DNA from: Eudorina sp. 2006-703-Eu-15
Taxonomy: Eukaryota; Chlorophyta; Chlorophyceae; Chlamydomonadales; Volvocaceae
Reading direction: 5' to 3'
Assembly: GCA_003117195.1 (NCBI GenBank)
Contig: BDSI01000072.1
Coordinates: 578,978 to 642,977, forward strand
DNA: 64,000 nucleotides
How positions within the stretch are numbered: the first letter of the stretch is position 1; the number at the start of each line of letters is the position of its first letter. The notes under the pieces are model-generated. The model was not told where the DNA came from. It did no database searches and was given only the letters and a program-made list of their open reading frames with translations. Positions 44,901 through 58,200 of this stretch are shown here, one piece after another. Both the position numbers and the translations under genes were made by a program.

Positions 44901-46689
44901 GAGACCGTCCTGCCTCGCGGCGGTTCTGATGCGCCCCCTAGGGCCTTCAGGACCCCTAGCACGCTAAGGACCCCGCCCCGCCGCCGCGGCAGTCCCGCCC
45001 CCCTCCTGCCCCGCAGCTAACACCCACCTTCACCTGGCCGACGGGACGCTCCCCTCGGCCCCCGCCCGCAGGCAGGACGAGCAGATGCGCCACATGCGGC
45101 TGCAGCGCCGGGGCGGCCGGGGCGGCCGACACCACCCCACCGCCGGAGACGGGGCGCCCCCACAGGGCGATGGGTTCACCGACGGCGGGGCCGCCAACGC
45201 CGCTGAATCCCACCCGGACCGCCCTGACCAGCAGCAGCAGCAGCAGCAGCCGCAGCCCCACTCGGGTGACCAGCTGCACGCTGTTGGTGGTGGCGGCGGT
45301 GGCGCTCATCGCGGCGCGGCGCTGGTGCACACAGGTAGGGCCTCCGGGAAGCGGTAACAAAGGCACTCGGGCGGCACGCGAGCTGGGGAGGGCGCGAGGG
45401 GACGTGGGGTGCGGTAGGGGTGTGGTTGGGGCGGGGTCGCCTGCCGATGCTCCTCCTCCTCCTCCTCCTCCTCCTTGATCTCCTCCTTGATCTCCAACTC
45501 CTTGTTCTCCTGATCGTCTGACGCCATGTCCGCCTGCCAGTCCCTGCATGTGGGCGGAGGACATCCGCGGTGACGGTGGTGTGTGTTTAGATAGGAGACC
45601 CATGACGATGTGTGTGCGCTCCCGTCACGTCCCGTGTCCCCGACGGCAGGGGAGCGCTACCGCGGCCAGGGCGGCGCACACACCCACGTGACCGGCGACG
45701 ACACCGCGGCTGAGGGGCGCACCCACGGCGGTGGCGGCGGCGGCGACGAGCGGGTGGTCCCGGCGCACATCGCCGTCAGCCACGCCGCCGCCACATCGCT
45801 GCCCCGCGGCGGCGACGGCGGCGCCAAGATGCTGCACGGAGAGGAGGCCGCGGACGGCGGCGGCGGCGGCAGCGGCGGCCTGTTCGGTTTGGGCGCCTTG
45901 CTGGGGCTCCGCCGCGGCGGCAGCGGCGGCGCGAGTCACGGCCGCGGCCACGGCGCTGAGCCCCGCGGCGGCGGCGGTGTTGGGACCCCAAGCGGGACAG
46001 CGCCGCAGCCGGTGTCGGAGGTGACCAGCGAGGCGCAGGAGGCGGTTGAGGCACTGCTACACGGCGGCGCTGAGTGGGACCCCGCGGCGGCCGCAATGGC
46101 GGCGACGCCTTCGGCAGGGGGGATGTCAGGCGGGCGCGTCAGGGGTCTGCTACGCCGCGTGACACGCGGCGTCAGCGACGCGGTCGGTGGGACGGGACAT
46201 TGGGTACGGAAGTCGGTTGGGCGTGTACGGCGTCGGGGCGCAGTGGCTGACGAGGGCGCTGCGGCAGGCGGCGGCGGAGAGGAGGCTCAGGGAAGGCCGG
46301 GCCAATCAGGTGCAGGTGGCGGTGTCCCGAAGATGCTCGGTGGCGTTGACGAAGTCGCCGCCACCGCCACCGATGCCGGTGCGAGCGGCGCAGATCGTAC
46401 CCACAAGCAGCAGCAGCAGCAGCAGCTGGCCGCCGAAGCCAAGCTGGCGGCCGCGGTGGCGGTGACGGTGTGGTCGGTGATGCTGCCCGTGCTGCGGCGG
46501 CGCTGGCGGGCCCGGAACAGTAGGGAGCCGTCGGATGCGGCGCCGGCGGTGGGCGGTGCAGCCGAGGGTGGCGGCGCCGACAGCGGCAGCAGCGTCGGCG
46601 GGGCGACGAAGGACGCCGCCGTCGGCGGCACAGGCCCGGGCTTGTCGGCAGCGCCCGCACAGCCGTCGCAGTATCCGTCACGCCCTTGA
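33775..46689 (+). CDS. Giant unrecognised protein (about 3,000 residues) with C-terminal hydrophobic segments
   Basis: Twelve exons in consistent phase: 33775-34483, 34821-38816, 39214-39439, 39670-39887, 40059-40134, 40621-41400, 41783-42366, 42662-42853, 43195-43573, 44036-44597, 45072-45334, 45650-46689. The 5' end is open: no ATG lies in the frame back to the stop at 33731, and an acceptor (GTTAG) sits at 33774. In order: a His/Gln-rich N-terminal part (HHQHQHQHHHHDHDH), a 1,332-residue exon with Ala/Gly runs, helical-looking pieces such as LSPEEIEEYGIEKFILG, three or four copies of a YxxPGDxxHxA-like motif (37377-37815), THPEDFIQELQ, DSLDFIQDLNV, then a strong hydrophobic stretch in exon 10 (WPVWLGVTAVLFFFTAITLA, then SGIISLIMSTVAGFGI) and a weaker one near the end (VAVTVWSVMLPVLRRR). 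A membrane-anchored protein is likely; no family was recognised, so no function is given. Confidence 0.65.
37377..37815 (+). repeat. Degenerate protein repeat, motif Y-x-x-P-[GA]-D-[VLI]-x-H-[ML]-A
   Basis: Within exon 2 of the giant gene: VYVPPGDVAHMAM, then YDIDGTPADLKHMAV, then QDVPGDIAHLAV, and a weaker fourth piece (VYDCHGTEHQLQ). Each is followed by Asp/Glu/Gly-rich residues, and all but the first are preceded closely by LPY/SPY/PPY. Confidence 0.6.
39551..39650. repeat. 20-bp minisatellite, five copies
   Basis: Five head-to-tail 20-bp units sharing the core GTGCTACATCC (one unit has ATGCTACATCC), in the intron 39440-39669. Confidence 0.9.
40438..40498. repeat. Dispersed repeat, copy B, with TGTAACGGTTACA palindrome
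   Basis: Alignable to 23859-23919. It sits in the intron 40135-40620 of the giant gene. The palindrome TGTAACGGTTACA puts TGTAA on both strands. Confidence 0.7.
44765..44870. repeat. CAGA/GGCAGACA simple repeat in an intron
   Basis: Irregular CAGACAGG-type units within the intron 44598-45071 of the giant gene. Confidence 0.8.
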
Positions 46690-48443
46690 GTGACGTGCAT
46701 ACGTAGGGGGGTCACCATTTCACAAAATTGAGGACAAACGGAGGAGGCGTTCACGAGACTGAGAGGCATGCTTGCGGTGGCTCACTTTCAATTACCATGG
46801 ACCGCACTAACGCTGCATGGCGATGGCAGTTGGCTCGACCGTCGAGCCGCGTATGCGACTGTATTTGTAGCTCTGGGTACGACTAAAGTAGTGCGGAGCG
46901 TGTGTGCTGCTTGCAACCTTACTGTTCTGGGGCAGTCAGGGTTATGGCATTGCGTCTTCTCGCCTGCGCTTCAACTGCCGGGGGATACTTGGTGAAAGCT
47001 TTACAGTACACAACGGATTAAACGATCAGCGTTAGCTGGGGCGACGAATTTGCGGTGGTCAGTTCGGAAAACCACATCGGCCATGATTCCCGAATGCGCA
47101 AATGTCGTTTCGTTCGAGGGGTTTGATGGCTTTGTTAGGAGCATAAAGTTGTCTTATCGAATTATTGGTTTGATAGGCCGTTGTGATTGTGGAGCGGCAC
47201 GTCAACAGCCTCCTGGCAACGTTGTTAAAACAGTCATGCGATGAGTGTCTAATTCTGGCACTGAAGATCTTTGCTGTTCAGTAGCGACTGATACGCAATG
47301 TAGTTGCGGCCGTGAGTTGCGGCTGTGACAAATCGTGGGTACGGCAAGTCCGGGTCCAACAAAACGCATCCATAAGTTGACTGACTTATGCTTAGACGTT
47401 ACTCAAATGATCAATACTTGTTGTGAAACGTATAGATGCCTGCACTCATCCGAATTGCTAACATGAACATAGGAGTCGAGCTGACATTTGCAGCGACAGC
47501 GTGGTGAGGGGTATAGGTCTCATTATGCAATGATGTAATTGCAAAGGTCTCACACAATATATCCAGGGCGCCCGCTGTGCGCACTAATTACCCTGGCTTG
47601 GATACCGCGTGCCCAACCAATGCGGTCCCGCATAGGTAACATAAGATTGACTTGGAATATATATTAATGAATTGGCGAGATTCCAGGATTTCTTAAGGAG
47701 ATTGGACGTCAACACGCTCGGCGTCGTCCAGCATGACCTCGGGCGCAAGGCAACGGCCGAAGCGGCTTCAATCATTCCAGGTCTTATTCAGCCAACCTTC
47801 AATTCATGCCTCGTTGTTTGAGGACAAGGTAATGGGTGTACTAAGCTCCCGGAAGCTCCGCGTCGTTCGGTTACCGTTGCGTCGTCAGACTGCCAAGAGC
47901 AAGTATCAGCGACGATCGCGGTTCCCACAGCGTTGGAACCTATATCTACATCGTGGAATGCCTTGATGGCAGGTTTTTGGGCACGAAGACTGGCGCAAAC
48001 ACCGAAGTGCTGCCTACCGGCACCGGCTGGAGCCTACCGTCTTGTAAGTGGCAGCTACCATTTTGAAGGAAATCAGCTATTGAAAACAACAAAACTCCCC
48101 GTGTTACCTAAGGGCGACGTTTTGCAGATGTTCTCCGCTTTGCCATGCGACAATCCAGAGCAGATTGTGATCACTTAATGTATTTGCTCTGCAAGAATTG
48201 GTGGTCGTTCATGTTCCATTCGCGCCAACGGGGCCGCAGCACCGGGGTCGAAGCGGGTGCCGTTCCACGACACCCATAACATGCCATCACTGCAGATGCC
48301 ACAAGAGTACCCAATTCGTTCGTGCAACTGGGAATGGCTGCAGATCGCTGCTGTCCCAGCATGGGCTTAGGCCGACTGTATGCCATCTGCGCGTGCTTCA
48401 ATCCCTTTTGAGATGACCCCCGCACCCCTGGCACCCTCTGCAG
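46690..48443. other. Low-GC stretch between the giant gene and the visible bestrophin exons
   Basis: Noticeably A/T-richer than the rest. It should contain the 3' UTR of the giant gene (nearest sense TGTAA only at 47534-47538) and the missing 5' exons of the bestrophin gene, none of which I could identify. Short open frames at 47733-47966 and 47933-48178 have no recognisable features. Confidence 0.5.
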
Positions 48444-51400
48444 CTTCCGTGTGGCGACCGGCTTCGCATGGCAGCTGGTGGCTGTGGCGCTGGTTGGGGT
48501 TGCTGTGGGCCTCATACACACCCTGGTGGTGAGCGGCTGTCTGTCCACAAGGGTCTCTGCTGGACCAGATTGCGTTCGAGTACTGCAGTGAGAATGCAAG
48601 GGCCCACCGTCACGAATAGGGAGGGCCCATCGGTGCGGGCTCCGAGTTTTTGAACATCCGTCATTACTCTTATCTAACAGCCCGACCGCCACCCATCCGA
48701 GTCGACCTGCAGAAAGGGCATGAACGGTTCCTACCCAGTTCCTTCCTTACCACGCCCTTCACGTGAGTCGATAGTGGTATGCCATGACTAAGCCGCTCCT
48801 AGAAAAGTGAGTAGCGTCAGAGTTACAGGCAAGAGGGAATGGGTCAGGGCGCGCGGAACTTCATCCTCTGGATGAGAGGGCCAGAGCTAGCGTCAGCTCG
48901 AGTTCATGCATTGGCATAATCTGCGGCCGCCTCACTTTCCCAACCACTAGCCGCCTCCACCTGGTTTCCACCTCAGGATGATCACGTTTGCGCTGTCGCT
49001 ACTGTTGGTCTTCAAGACCAACTCGTCGTACAGCCGTTGGTGGGAGGGTCGTGTGATCTGGGGCCAGGTGCGTGTGTGTGCGTGTGTGTGCGTGATGAAC
49101 CCGCCCATAACCGCCCTTATACCGCCATGTGCGTGTGCGTGTGTTTTATGATGCACCCGCCCATAAACCGTCATATGCGTGTTTTAATAGCATAGACATG
49201 CACGTGTGTATGCGCGAAGTATACATCTGTGTTTGTGTGTATGTGTTTTGTAGACGGCGCCATGCACAGACACGATGCAGTGACGGTCCGTTTTTAATTA
49301 ACACGGTTGCTGGAGCGCGCCAATGCTCCCTGGCTGTGTCAGTGCACAGCCATCTGTGCCAATATGCTCGCAGCCGAGGCCATGAACAGCCAACAGCTCC
49401 GATCACTGAGTAGCTGGCCTGTCCGCACAACGTCCATCCTAGACTGCCGCATGTCATATCACCGACGTCACGCCCGCTCACTCCTCGTCACCACTCATCC
49501 ACCCTCCTGAACTGCAGGTGGTCAACTTCGGTCGGAACTACACCCGCCAGGTGCGTCGACCCACGGGTCGCTGTGCTCGCTTGCTTGATGGCGACATCCG
49601 TGTCCCACAGGCATTGTTCTGTCCAGTTGTGGCGAAGCGCGGTCTGTCCACTTCACCCGTCGACCCCGCATCTGGTGACACGGGGACGACAGCTCCAGGG
49701 CAAACCTGGTGGCGTTAGCACTCCAAAGCGTTACCATATACGTCTCTCAATTCCCTTCCGTGATCACGCACGTGTGGAGTGTGTAGAATGCGTGGGCAAG
49801 CCGGACATGCCAACTTAAGTCCACTGCTGTGACCCTCTGCACGCAAACGGCTGAGAAGAGACGCATCGGGCGCAGGCCGCCTGGACCTGGGGCCTGGGGG
49901 TCTCACCGTGTAAGTGTGAGCATGTGTGTGTGTGTCTCCTGATCAGGCGCTCATGTGGTTCCCGGTGTCGCGGCCCGACCTTCGTGACGCGGCGGTGAGG
50001 TGGGCGGCGGCCGCCCCCCGGGTGCTGCTGGCACACCTCAGGGAGGACACGAACGTGGTGTCGGAGGTTCAGAGCATCCTGACTGCTGAGGAGGTGCGTG
50101 CGTAGGGCATCTGTCAGGCGGCCTGTGGTAGCTCGCTGTGGGCTGGGAACTCTGCCGGGCTGTGAGGGGGCCCAGGGTCCCGGCGGGGCGAACAGTCCCG
50201 TAGATCGATGCTGAGGCACCGAACATGATCACGCAGCCAGAGGGGTCCATCCTTGCCTGTGTTGAAGGAACCTTACCTGGCTTTGTGTGCACGCAGTTGG
50301 GCATCTAATCGCAAAAGTGCTGCGGTGTGTGCCGACATTTGTTCTGGCCAGTATCACATCGCCAAACCCATAAGCGCGGCTGGAATGAATGAATGGACGT
50401 TACCACGAACCCCGAAAAGGGATCGGCGAATGAATATCACCGGCGTCCTACATCCATTTTTGTGCTGGCAGGTTGAGTGGCTCCGCACATGGTCCAACGG
50501 GCCCCTCGGTGCGGGAACCGCCCTGGGGCAGCTGGTGGTGGCGGCGGAGCTTCCCACGCAGCTGCAGGCCGAGATACAGAAGCAGGTGAGGTGGAGCGGG
50601 GCGCCCGATAGACAAACACCGCATGTGTGACAATGTCTTGACGATGGCAACGCCGGGTGGGGGTCTCGATGCCCCCAGCGATCGAACCTCCGCCATCCAG
50701 ACCTGTACGGCACCGCAACGAAAGGCTAAAGCGTGTACGTTAATTGCAAACAATGCCTTGGGCGGGGAGGCAGTACGGAACGTACTGTGGACAGCACCGT
50801 GTCGATATCCGTCCGGCGGGCCATAGTATTGTCTCAGGCCACTCCTTTATTTTTACTTTACAACACGACCGAGCATCTGCCGCACCATCTGCCGCACCGT
50901 CGACACCACCGCTGTCCGCCTTCGAGCAGGTGGAGCTGTACACCAACTGCGCGGGAGGCTGCGAGCGCATCTTCAAGACGCCCATTCCGCCCGCGTACGC
51001 CAGGTGGGTCGGATACAGCAGCGAGGGTTGAGGGAAGCGGGATGAGGCGCATCGCGCATGGGAGTGGTGGCGCATGGCGATGGGAACTTTGGGATAGATG
51101 TTATGCGGTCGGAAACTAAGCTACAGGGGTCAGGCAGCATCTTTGTCTAAAGGCGTCCACAGATCCGCGCATTGAAGCAGAGTGAGGCGGCGGAGTCCTG
51201 CTCAGTGTCCTGGATGCCAGTCTAGCCAACGGCGGATTCAAATGATAGAGGGCCCCGCGGTGCCCGCGTACTGGCAATAGCCGTTCGTTGGCTTTGGCCC
51301 GCACGCAATCGGCAGCCCATAGCCGTACAACCTCATCCTTCACCTCATCCTGATGAGAACCTGCACCTGCATCCGTATTGGCACCCACAGCAACCGACGA

Positions 51401-52176
51401 ACCCCTGGAGCTGCCTGACGTCTCTCCTCCCACCAGTCTTTCCCCACTCGGCCCCGTGCAGCTTCAATTTGTTTACCAATGTCCTGTACCCCACCCACCG
51501 CACCTACCTCCCGGTAGGCACACCTCCCGCTTCCTGATGCTCTACGTGGTGACCTGTCCCATCATGCTGTGGCCCAGCACGGGCTGGCTGACGCCGCTGG
51601 TGGCAGTGGTGATCGCATTTCTGCTGCTGGGGGTCGAGAACATTGGAGTGCAAGTGGAGGAACCCTTCCATATACTGCCGCTGTACGACATTTGCAGGTA
51701 CGGTGGGAGGGTCCCTGGGGATGCGTTTCTGTGCGGAGCCAGCTGCATTTTCGACTGTCGAGGAAAGGAGGGCTCTGTGCATAAGGGCCCTAATCAAAGT
51801 CATGGTTTGCATAGTATGCATATCCGCACACGGTCTGGCTGCTGAATTTGACATGTGTGCCCCGTAACGGCCTTTCGCTTCCAAATGCCGGCTTACTTGC
51901 AGAGCGCTCGAGGCCAACATCTGGGAGATCCAGCGGGCGTTTGCTGGTGATGCGGACGGCCGACCCTCCGCCGCTGACTTGGCAGTCCGGGCACAGTCAC
52001 CCGGGCGTATGGATGCACTGATGGGCGGCCTGGGTGGCGGCATCACCGGAGAACTGCGGCTGGAAAGCAATTGCGTGCCAAACGCAGGGCTCGAAGGGAG
52101 CCTTTCTCCCGTGCCGGCTGTCGATACGCCACCGGCGGCCACGCCACCAGGCTTTCCATCGTTGCAAACAAGATGA
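48444..52176 (+). CDS. Bestrophin-family anion channel (5' end not found)
   Basis: Nine exons in phase: 48444-48528, 48713-48762, 48977-49067, 49518-49550, 49947-50093, 50472-50585, 50930-51003, 51518-51697, 51903-52176. Family hallmarks in order: a membrane helix (GFAWQLVAVALVGVAVGLIH), FLPSSFLTTPFT, then MITFALSLLLVFKTNSSYSRWWEGRVIWGQ split as helix plus the conserved N-S-S-Y-x-R-W-W signature, VVNFGRNYTRQ, CERIFKTPIPPAYARHTSRF, further helices, and GVENIGVQVEEPF. These match bestrophin/UPF0187 proteins of algae and plants, where the Chlamydomonas BST1-3 paralogues are thylakoid channels tied to bicarbonate supply; a similar role here is inference. The last exon adds a Pro/Ala-rich tail ending at TGA 52176. 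About 349 residues are visible; at least one 5' exon is missing, since 48444 begins with a split codon. Confidence 0.85.
49070..49185. repeat. GTGTGCGTG-rich duplicated segment in an intron
   Basis: GT/GC-rich dinucleotide runs and a CCGCCCATAA-containing segment that occurs twice, within the bestrophin intron 49068-49517. Confidence 0.6.
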
Positions 52177-52213
52177 GGCTGGCGGGGGTTCGTGGTGGGT
52201 TTGAGATTGGCCC

Positions 52214-55200
52214 GCGATACGGAGCCACACACTCGGTGCAAGCACCGCGCGCGCGCCCTGGCTAAGTACCCACTTTTCCCGCCCAATCCGACAGCCCGTA
52301 CACGCACCCCGCTAGCCAATCGACAACTTTCAAAACAGATCGTCACCAGGGGTTCGCACGTGGTCCCCCACCGTACTACTGATCTGGCCCATTGGTGCTT
52401 ACGTGCCCAGTGCTGATGGGATGGGCGGTTTTCACCAAGGTATGAACGATCCATGCACAACTTGTTGATGCAAATGATTATAACTCCCAAAATTTTTAAA
52501 AATCGGGCCTAGAACGGGCCAATCTCGCACCACGTCAGGCAGGTCGGGGGACGGCCGGGACATGCCAGCCACATACATACACGTGCACCATGCTCCAAAC
52601 TGCTACATACCACGGACGGGAGGTCACACATGGCACCGCGCCGGCTCACCTTCCTGGCAGACGGAAGAGGGCCCTGGTCGATTATGGCCGCATGGACGCC
52701 TCATCGGCAACAGGAGGCAGGGACCATGAGAACGCCTAGGATGGGTGGCGGCTGCCACCTGCGTGCTACAGTCACAGTCACAGCCACAGCCACAACAGCA
52801 GCATGAGATCAACGAGGGGCATATACAGATTCAGTCGTGCCAAAAACCGCTGCGATACGGAGCCACACACTCGGTGCAAGCACCGCGCGCGCGCCCTGGC
52901 TAAGTACCCACTTTTCCCGCCCAATCCGACAGCCCGTACACGCACCCCGCTAGCCAATCGACAACTTTCAAAACAGATCGTCACCAGGGGTTCGCACGTG
53001 GTCCCCCACCGTACTACTGATCTGGCCCATTGGTGCTTACGTGCCCAGTGCTGATGGGATGGGCGGTTTTCACCAAGGTATGAACGATCCATGCACAACT
53101 TGTTGATGCAAATGATTATAACTCCCAAAATTTTTAAAAATCGGGCCTAGAACGGGCCAATCTCGCACCACGTCAGGCAGGTCGGGGGACGGCCGGGACA
53201 TGCCAGCCACATACATACACGTGCACCATGCCTCCAAACTGCTACATACCACGGACGGGAGGTCACACATGGCACCGCGCCGGCTCACCTTCCTGGCAGA
53301 CGGAAGAGGGCCCTGGTCGATTATGGCCGCATGGACGCCTCATCGGCAACAGGAGGCAGGGACCATGAGAACGCCTAGGATGGGTGGCGGCTGCCACCTG
53401 CGTGCTACAGTCACAGTCACAGCCACAGCCACAACAGCAGCATGAGATCAACGAGGGGCATATACAGATTCAGTCGTGCCAAAAACCGCTGCGATACGGA
53501 GCCACACACTCGGTGCAAGCACCGCGCGCGCGCCCTGGCTAAGTACCCACTTTTCCCGCCCAATCCGACAGCCCGTACACGCACCCCGCTAGCCAATCGA
53601 CAACTTTCAAAACAGATCGTCACCAGGGGTTCGCACGTGGTCCCCCACCGTACTACTGATCTGGCCCATTGGTGCTTACGTGCCCAGTGCTGATGGGATG
53701 GGCGGTTTTCACCAAGGTATGAACGATCCATGCACAACTTGTTGATGCAAATGATTATAACTCCCAAAATTTTTAAAAATCGGGCCTAGAACGGGCCAAT
53801 CTCGCACCACGTCAGGCAGGTCGGGGACGGCCGGGACATGCCAGCCACATACATACACGTGCACCATGCCTCCAAACTGCTACATACCACGGACGGGAGG
53901 TCACACATGGCACCGCGCCGGCTCACCTTCCTGGCAGACGGAAGAGGGCCCTGGTCGATTATGGCCGCATGGACGCCTCATCGGCAACAGGAGGCAGGGA
54001 CCATGAGAACGCCTAGGATGGGTGGCGGCTGCCACCTGCGTGCTACAGTCACAGTCACAGCCACAGCCACAACAGCAGCATGAGATCAACGAGGGGCATA
54101 TACAGATTCAGTCGTGCCAAAAACCGCTGCGATACGGAGCCACACACTCGGTGCAAGCACCGCGCGCGCGCCCTGGCTAAGTACCCACTTTTCCCGCCCA
54201 ATCCGACAGCCCGTACACGCACCCCGCTAGCCAATCGACAACTTTCAAAACAGATCGTCACCAGGGGTTCGCACGTGGTCCCCACCGTACTACTGATCTG
54301 GCCCATTGGTGCTTACGTGCCCAGTGCTGATGGGATGGGCGGTTTTCACCAAGGTATGAACGATCCATGCACAACTTGTTGATGCAAATGATTATAACTC
54401 CCAAAATTTTTAAAAATCGGGCCTAGAACGGGCCAATCTCGCACCACGTCAGGCAGGTCGGGGACGGCCGGGACATGCCAGCCACATACATACACGTGCA
54501 CCATGCCTCCAAACTGCTACATACCACGGACGGGAGGTCACACATGGCACCGCGCCGGCTCACCTTCCTGGCAGACGGAAGAGGGCCCTGGTCGATTATG
54601 GCCGCATGGACGCCTCATCGGCAACAGGAGGCAGGGACCATGAGAACGCCTAGGATGGGTGGCGGCTGCCACCTGCGTGCTACAGTCACAGTCACAGCCA
54701 CAGCCACAACAGCAGCATGAGATCAACGAGGGGCATATACAGATTCAGTCGTGCCAAAAACCGCTGCGATACGGAGCCACACACTCGGTGCAAGCACCGC
54801 GCGCGCGCCCTGGCTAAGTACCCACTTTTCCCGCCCAATCCGACAGCCCGTACACGCACCCCGCTAGCCAATCGACAACTTTCAAAACAGATCGTCACCA
54901 GGGGTTCGCACGTGGTCCCCCACCGTACTACTGATCTGGCCCATTGGTGCTTACGTGCCCAGTGCTGATGGGATGGGCGGTTTTCACCAAGGTATGAACG
55001 ATCCATGCACAACTTGTTGATGCAAATGATTATAACTCCCAAAATTTTTAAAAATCGGCCTAGAACGGGCCAATCTCGCACCACGTCAGGCAGGTCGGGG
55101 GACGGCCGGGACATGCCAGCCACATACATACACGTGCACCATGCCTCCAAACTGCTACATACCACGGACGGGAGGTCACACATGGCACCGCGCCGGCTCA

Positions 55201-58200
55201 CCTTCCTGGCAGACGGAAGAGGGCCCTGGTCGATTATGGCCGCATGGACGCCTCATCGGCAACAGGAGGCAGGGACCATGAGAACGCCTAGGATGGGTGG
55301 CGGCTGCCACCTGCGTGCTACAGTCACAGTCACAGCCACAGCCACAACAGCAGCATGAGATCAACGAGGGGCATATACAGATTCAGTCGTGCCAAAAACC
55401 GCTGCGATACGGAGCCACACACTCGGTGCAAGCACCGCGCGCGCGCCCTGGCTAAGTACCCACTTTTCCCGCCCAATCCGACAGCCCGTACACGCACCCC
55501 GCTAGCCAATCGACAACTTTCAAAACAGATCGTCACCAGGGGTTCGCACGTGGTCCCCCACCGTACTACTGATCTGGCCCATTGGTGCTTACGTGCCCAG
55601 TGCTGATGGGATGGGCGGTTTTCACCAAGGTATGAACGATCCATGCACAACTTGTTGATGCAAATGATTATAACTCCCAAAATTTTTAAAAATCGGGCCT
55701 AGAACGGGCCAATCTCGCACCACGTCAGGCAGGTCGGGGGACGGCCGGGACATGCCAGCCACATACATACACGTGCACCATGCCTCCAAACTGCTACATA
55801 CCACGGACGGGAGGTCACACATGGCACCGCGCCGGCTCACCTTCCTGGCAGACGGAAGAGGGCCCTGGTCGATTATGGCCGCATGGACGCCTCATCGGCA
55901 ACAGGAGGCAGGGACCATGAGAACGCCTAGGATGGGTGGCGGCTGCCACCTGCGTGCTACAGTCACAGTCACAGCCACAGCCACAACAGCAGCATGAGAT
56001 CAACGAGGGGCATATACAGATTCAGTCGTGCCAAAAACCGCTGCGATACGGAGCCACACACTCGGTGCAAGCACCGCGCGCGCGCCCTGGCTAAGTACCC
56101 ACTTTTCCCGCCCAATCCGACAGCCCGTACACGCACCCCGCTAGCCAATCGACAACTTTCAAAACAGATCGTCACCAGGGGTTCGCACGTGGTCCCCCAC
56201 CGTACTACTGATCTGGCCCATTGGTGCTTACGTGCCCAGTGCTGATGGGATGGGCGGTTTTCACCAAGGTATGAACGATCCATGCACAACTTGTTGATGC
56301 AAATGATTATAACTCCCAAAATTTTTAAAAATCGGGCCTAGAACGGGCCAATCTCGCACCACGTCAGGCAGGTCGGGGGACGGCCGGGACATGCCAGCCA
56401 CATACATACACGTGCACCATGCCTCCAAACTGCTACATACCACGGACGGGAGGTCACACATGGCACCGCGCCGGCTCACCTTCCTGGCAGACGGAAGAGG
56501 GCCCTGGTCGATTATGGCCGCATGGACGCCTCATCGGCAACAGGAGGCAGGGACCATGAGAACGCCTAGGATGGGTGGCGGCTGCCACCTGCGTGCTACA
56601 GTCACAGTCACAGCCACAGCCACAACAGCAGCATGAGATCAACGAGGGGCATATACAGATTCAGTCGTGCCAAAAACCGCTGCGATACGGAGCCACACAC
56701 TCGGTGCAAGCACCGCGCGCGCGCCCTGGCTAAGTACCCACTTTTCCCGCCCAATCCGACAGCCCGTACACGCACCCCGCTAGCCAATCGACAACTTTCA
56801 AAACAGATCGTCACCAGGGGTTCGCACGTGGTCCCCCACCGTACTACTGATCTGGCCCATTGGTGCTTACGTGCCCAGTGCTGATGGGATGGGCGGTTTT
56901 CACCAAGGTATGAACGATCCATGCACAACTTGTTGATGCAAATGATTATAACTCCCAAAATTTTTAAAAATCGGGCCTAGAACGGGCCAATCTCGCACCA
57001 CGTCAGGCAGGTCGGGGGACGGCCGGGACATGCCAGCCACATACATACACGTGCACCATGCCTCCAAACTGCTACATACCACGGACGGGAGGTCACACAT
57101 GGCACCGCGCCGGCTCACCTTCCTGGCAGACGGAAGAGGGCCCTGGTCGATTATGGCCGCATGGACGCCTCATCGGCAACAGGAGGCAGGGACCATGAGA
57201 ACGCCTAGGATGGGTGGCGGCTGCCACCTGCGTGCTACAGTCACAGTCACAGCCACAGCCACAACAGCAGCATGAGATCAACGAGGGGCATATACAGATT
57301 CAGTCGTGCCAAAAACCGCTGCGATACGGAGCCACACACTCGGTGCAAGCACCGCGCGCGCGCCCTGGCTAAGTACCCACTTTTCCCGCCCAATCCGACA
57401 GCCCGTACACGCACCCCGCTAGCCAATCGACAACTTTCAAAACAGATCGTCACCAGGGGTTCGCACGTGGTCCCCCACCGTACTACTGATCTGGCCCATT
57501 GGTGCTTACGTGCCCAGTGCTGATGGGATGGGCGGTTTTCACCAAGGTATGAACGATCCATGCACAACTTGTTGATGCAAATGATTATAACTCCCAAAAT
57601 TTTTAAAAATCGGGCCTAGAACGGGCCAATCTCGCACCACGTCAGGCAGGTCGGGGACGGCCGGGACATGCCAGCCACATACATACACGTGCACCATGCC
57701 TCCAAACTGCTACATACCACGGACGGGAGGTCACACATGGCACCGCGCCGGCTCACCTTCCTGGCAGACGGAAGAGGGCCCTGGTCGATTATGGCCGCAT
57801 GGACGCCTCATCGGCAACAGGAGGCAGGGACCATGAGAACGCCTAGGATGGGTGGCGGCTGCCACCTGCGTGCTACAGTCACAGTCACAGCCACAGCCAC
57901 AACAGCAGCATGAGATCAACGAGGGGCATATACAGATTCAGTCGTGCCAAAAACCGCTGCGATACGGAGCCACACACTCGGTGCAAGCACCGCGCGCGCG
58001 CCCTGGCTAAGTACCCACTTTTCCCGCCCAATCCGACAGCCCGTACACGCACCCCGCTAGCCAATCGACAACTTTCAAAACAGATCGTCACCAGGGGTTC
58101 GCACGTGGTCCCCCACCGTACTACTGATCTGGCCCATTGGTGCTTACGTGCCCAGTGCTGATGGGATGGGCGGTTTTCACCAAGGTATGAACGATCCATG

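Noticed and set aside
46690..48443. tRNA or other small RNA genes in the low-GC gap
   Set aside because: No cloverleaf or conserved box sequences were recognised by eye; a covariance-model scan would be needed.
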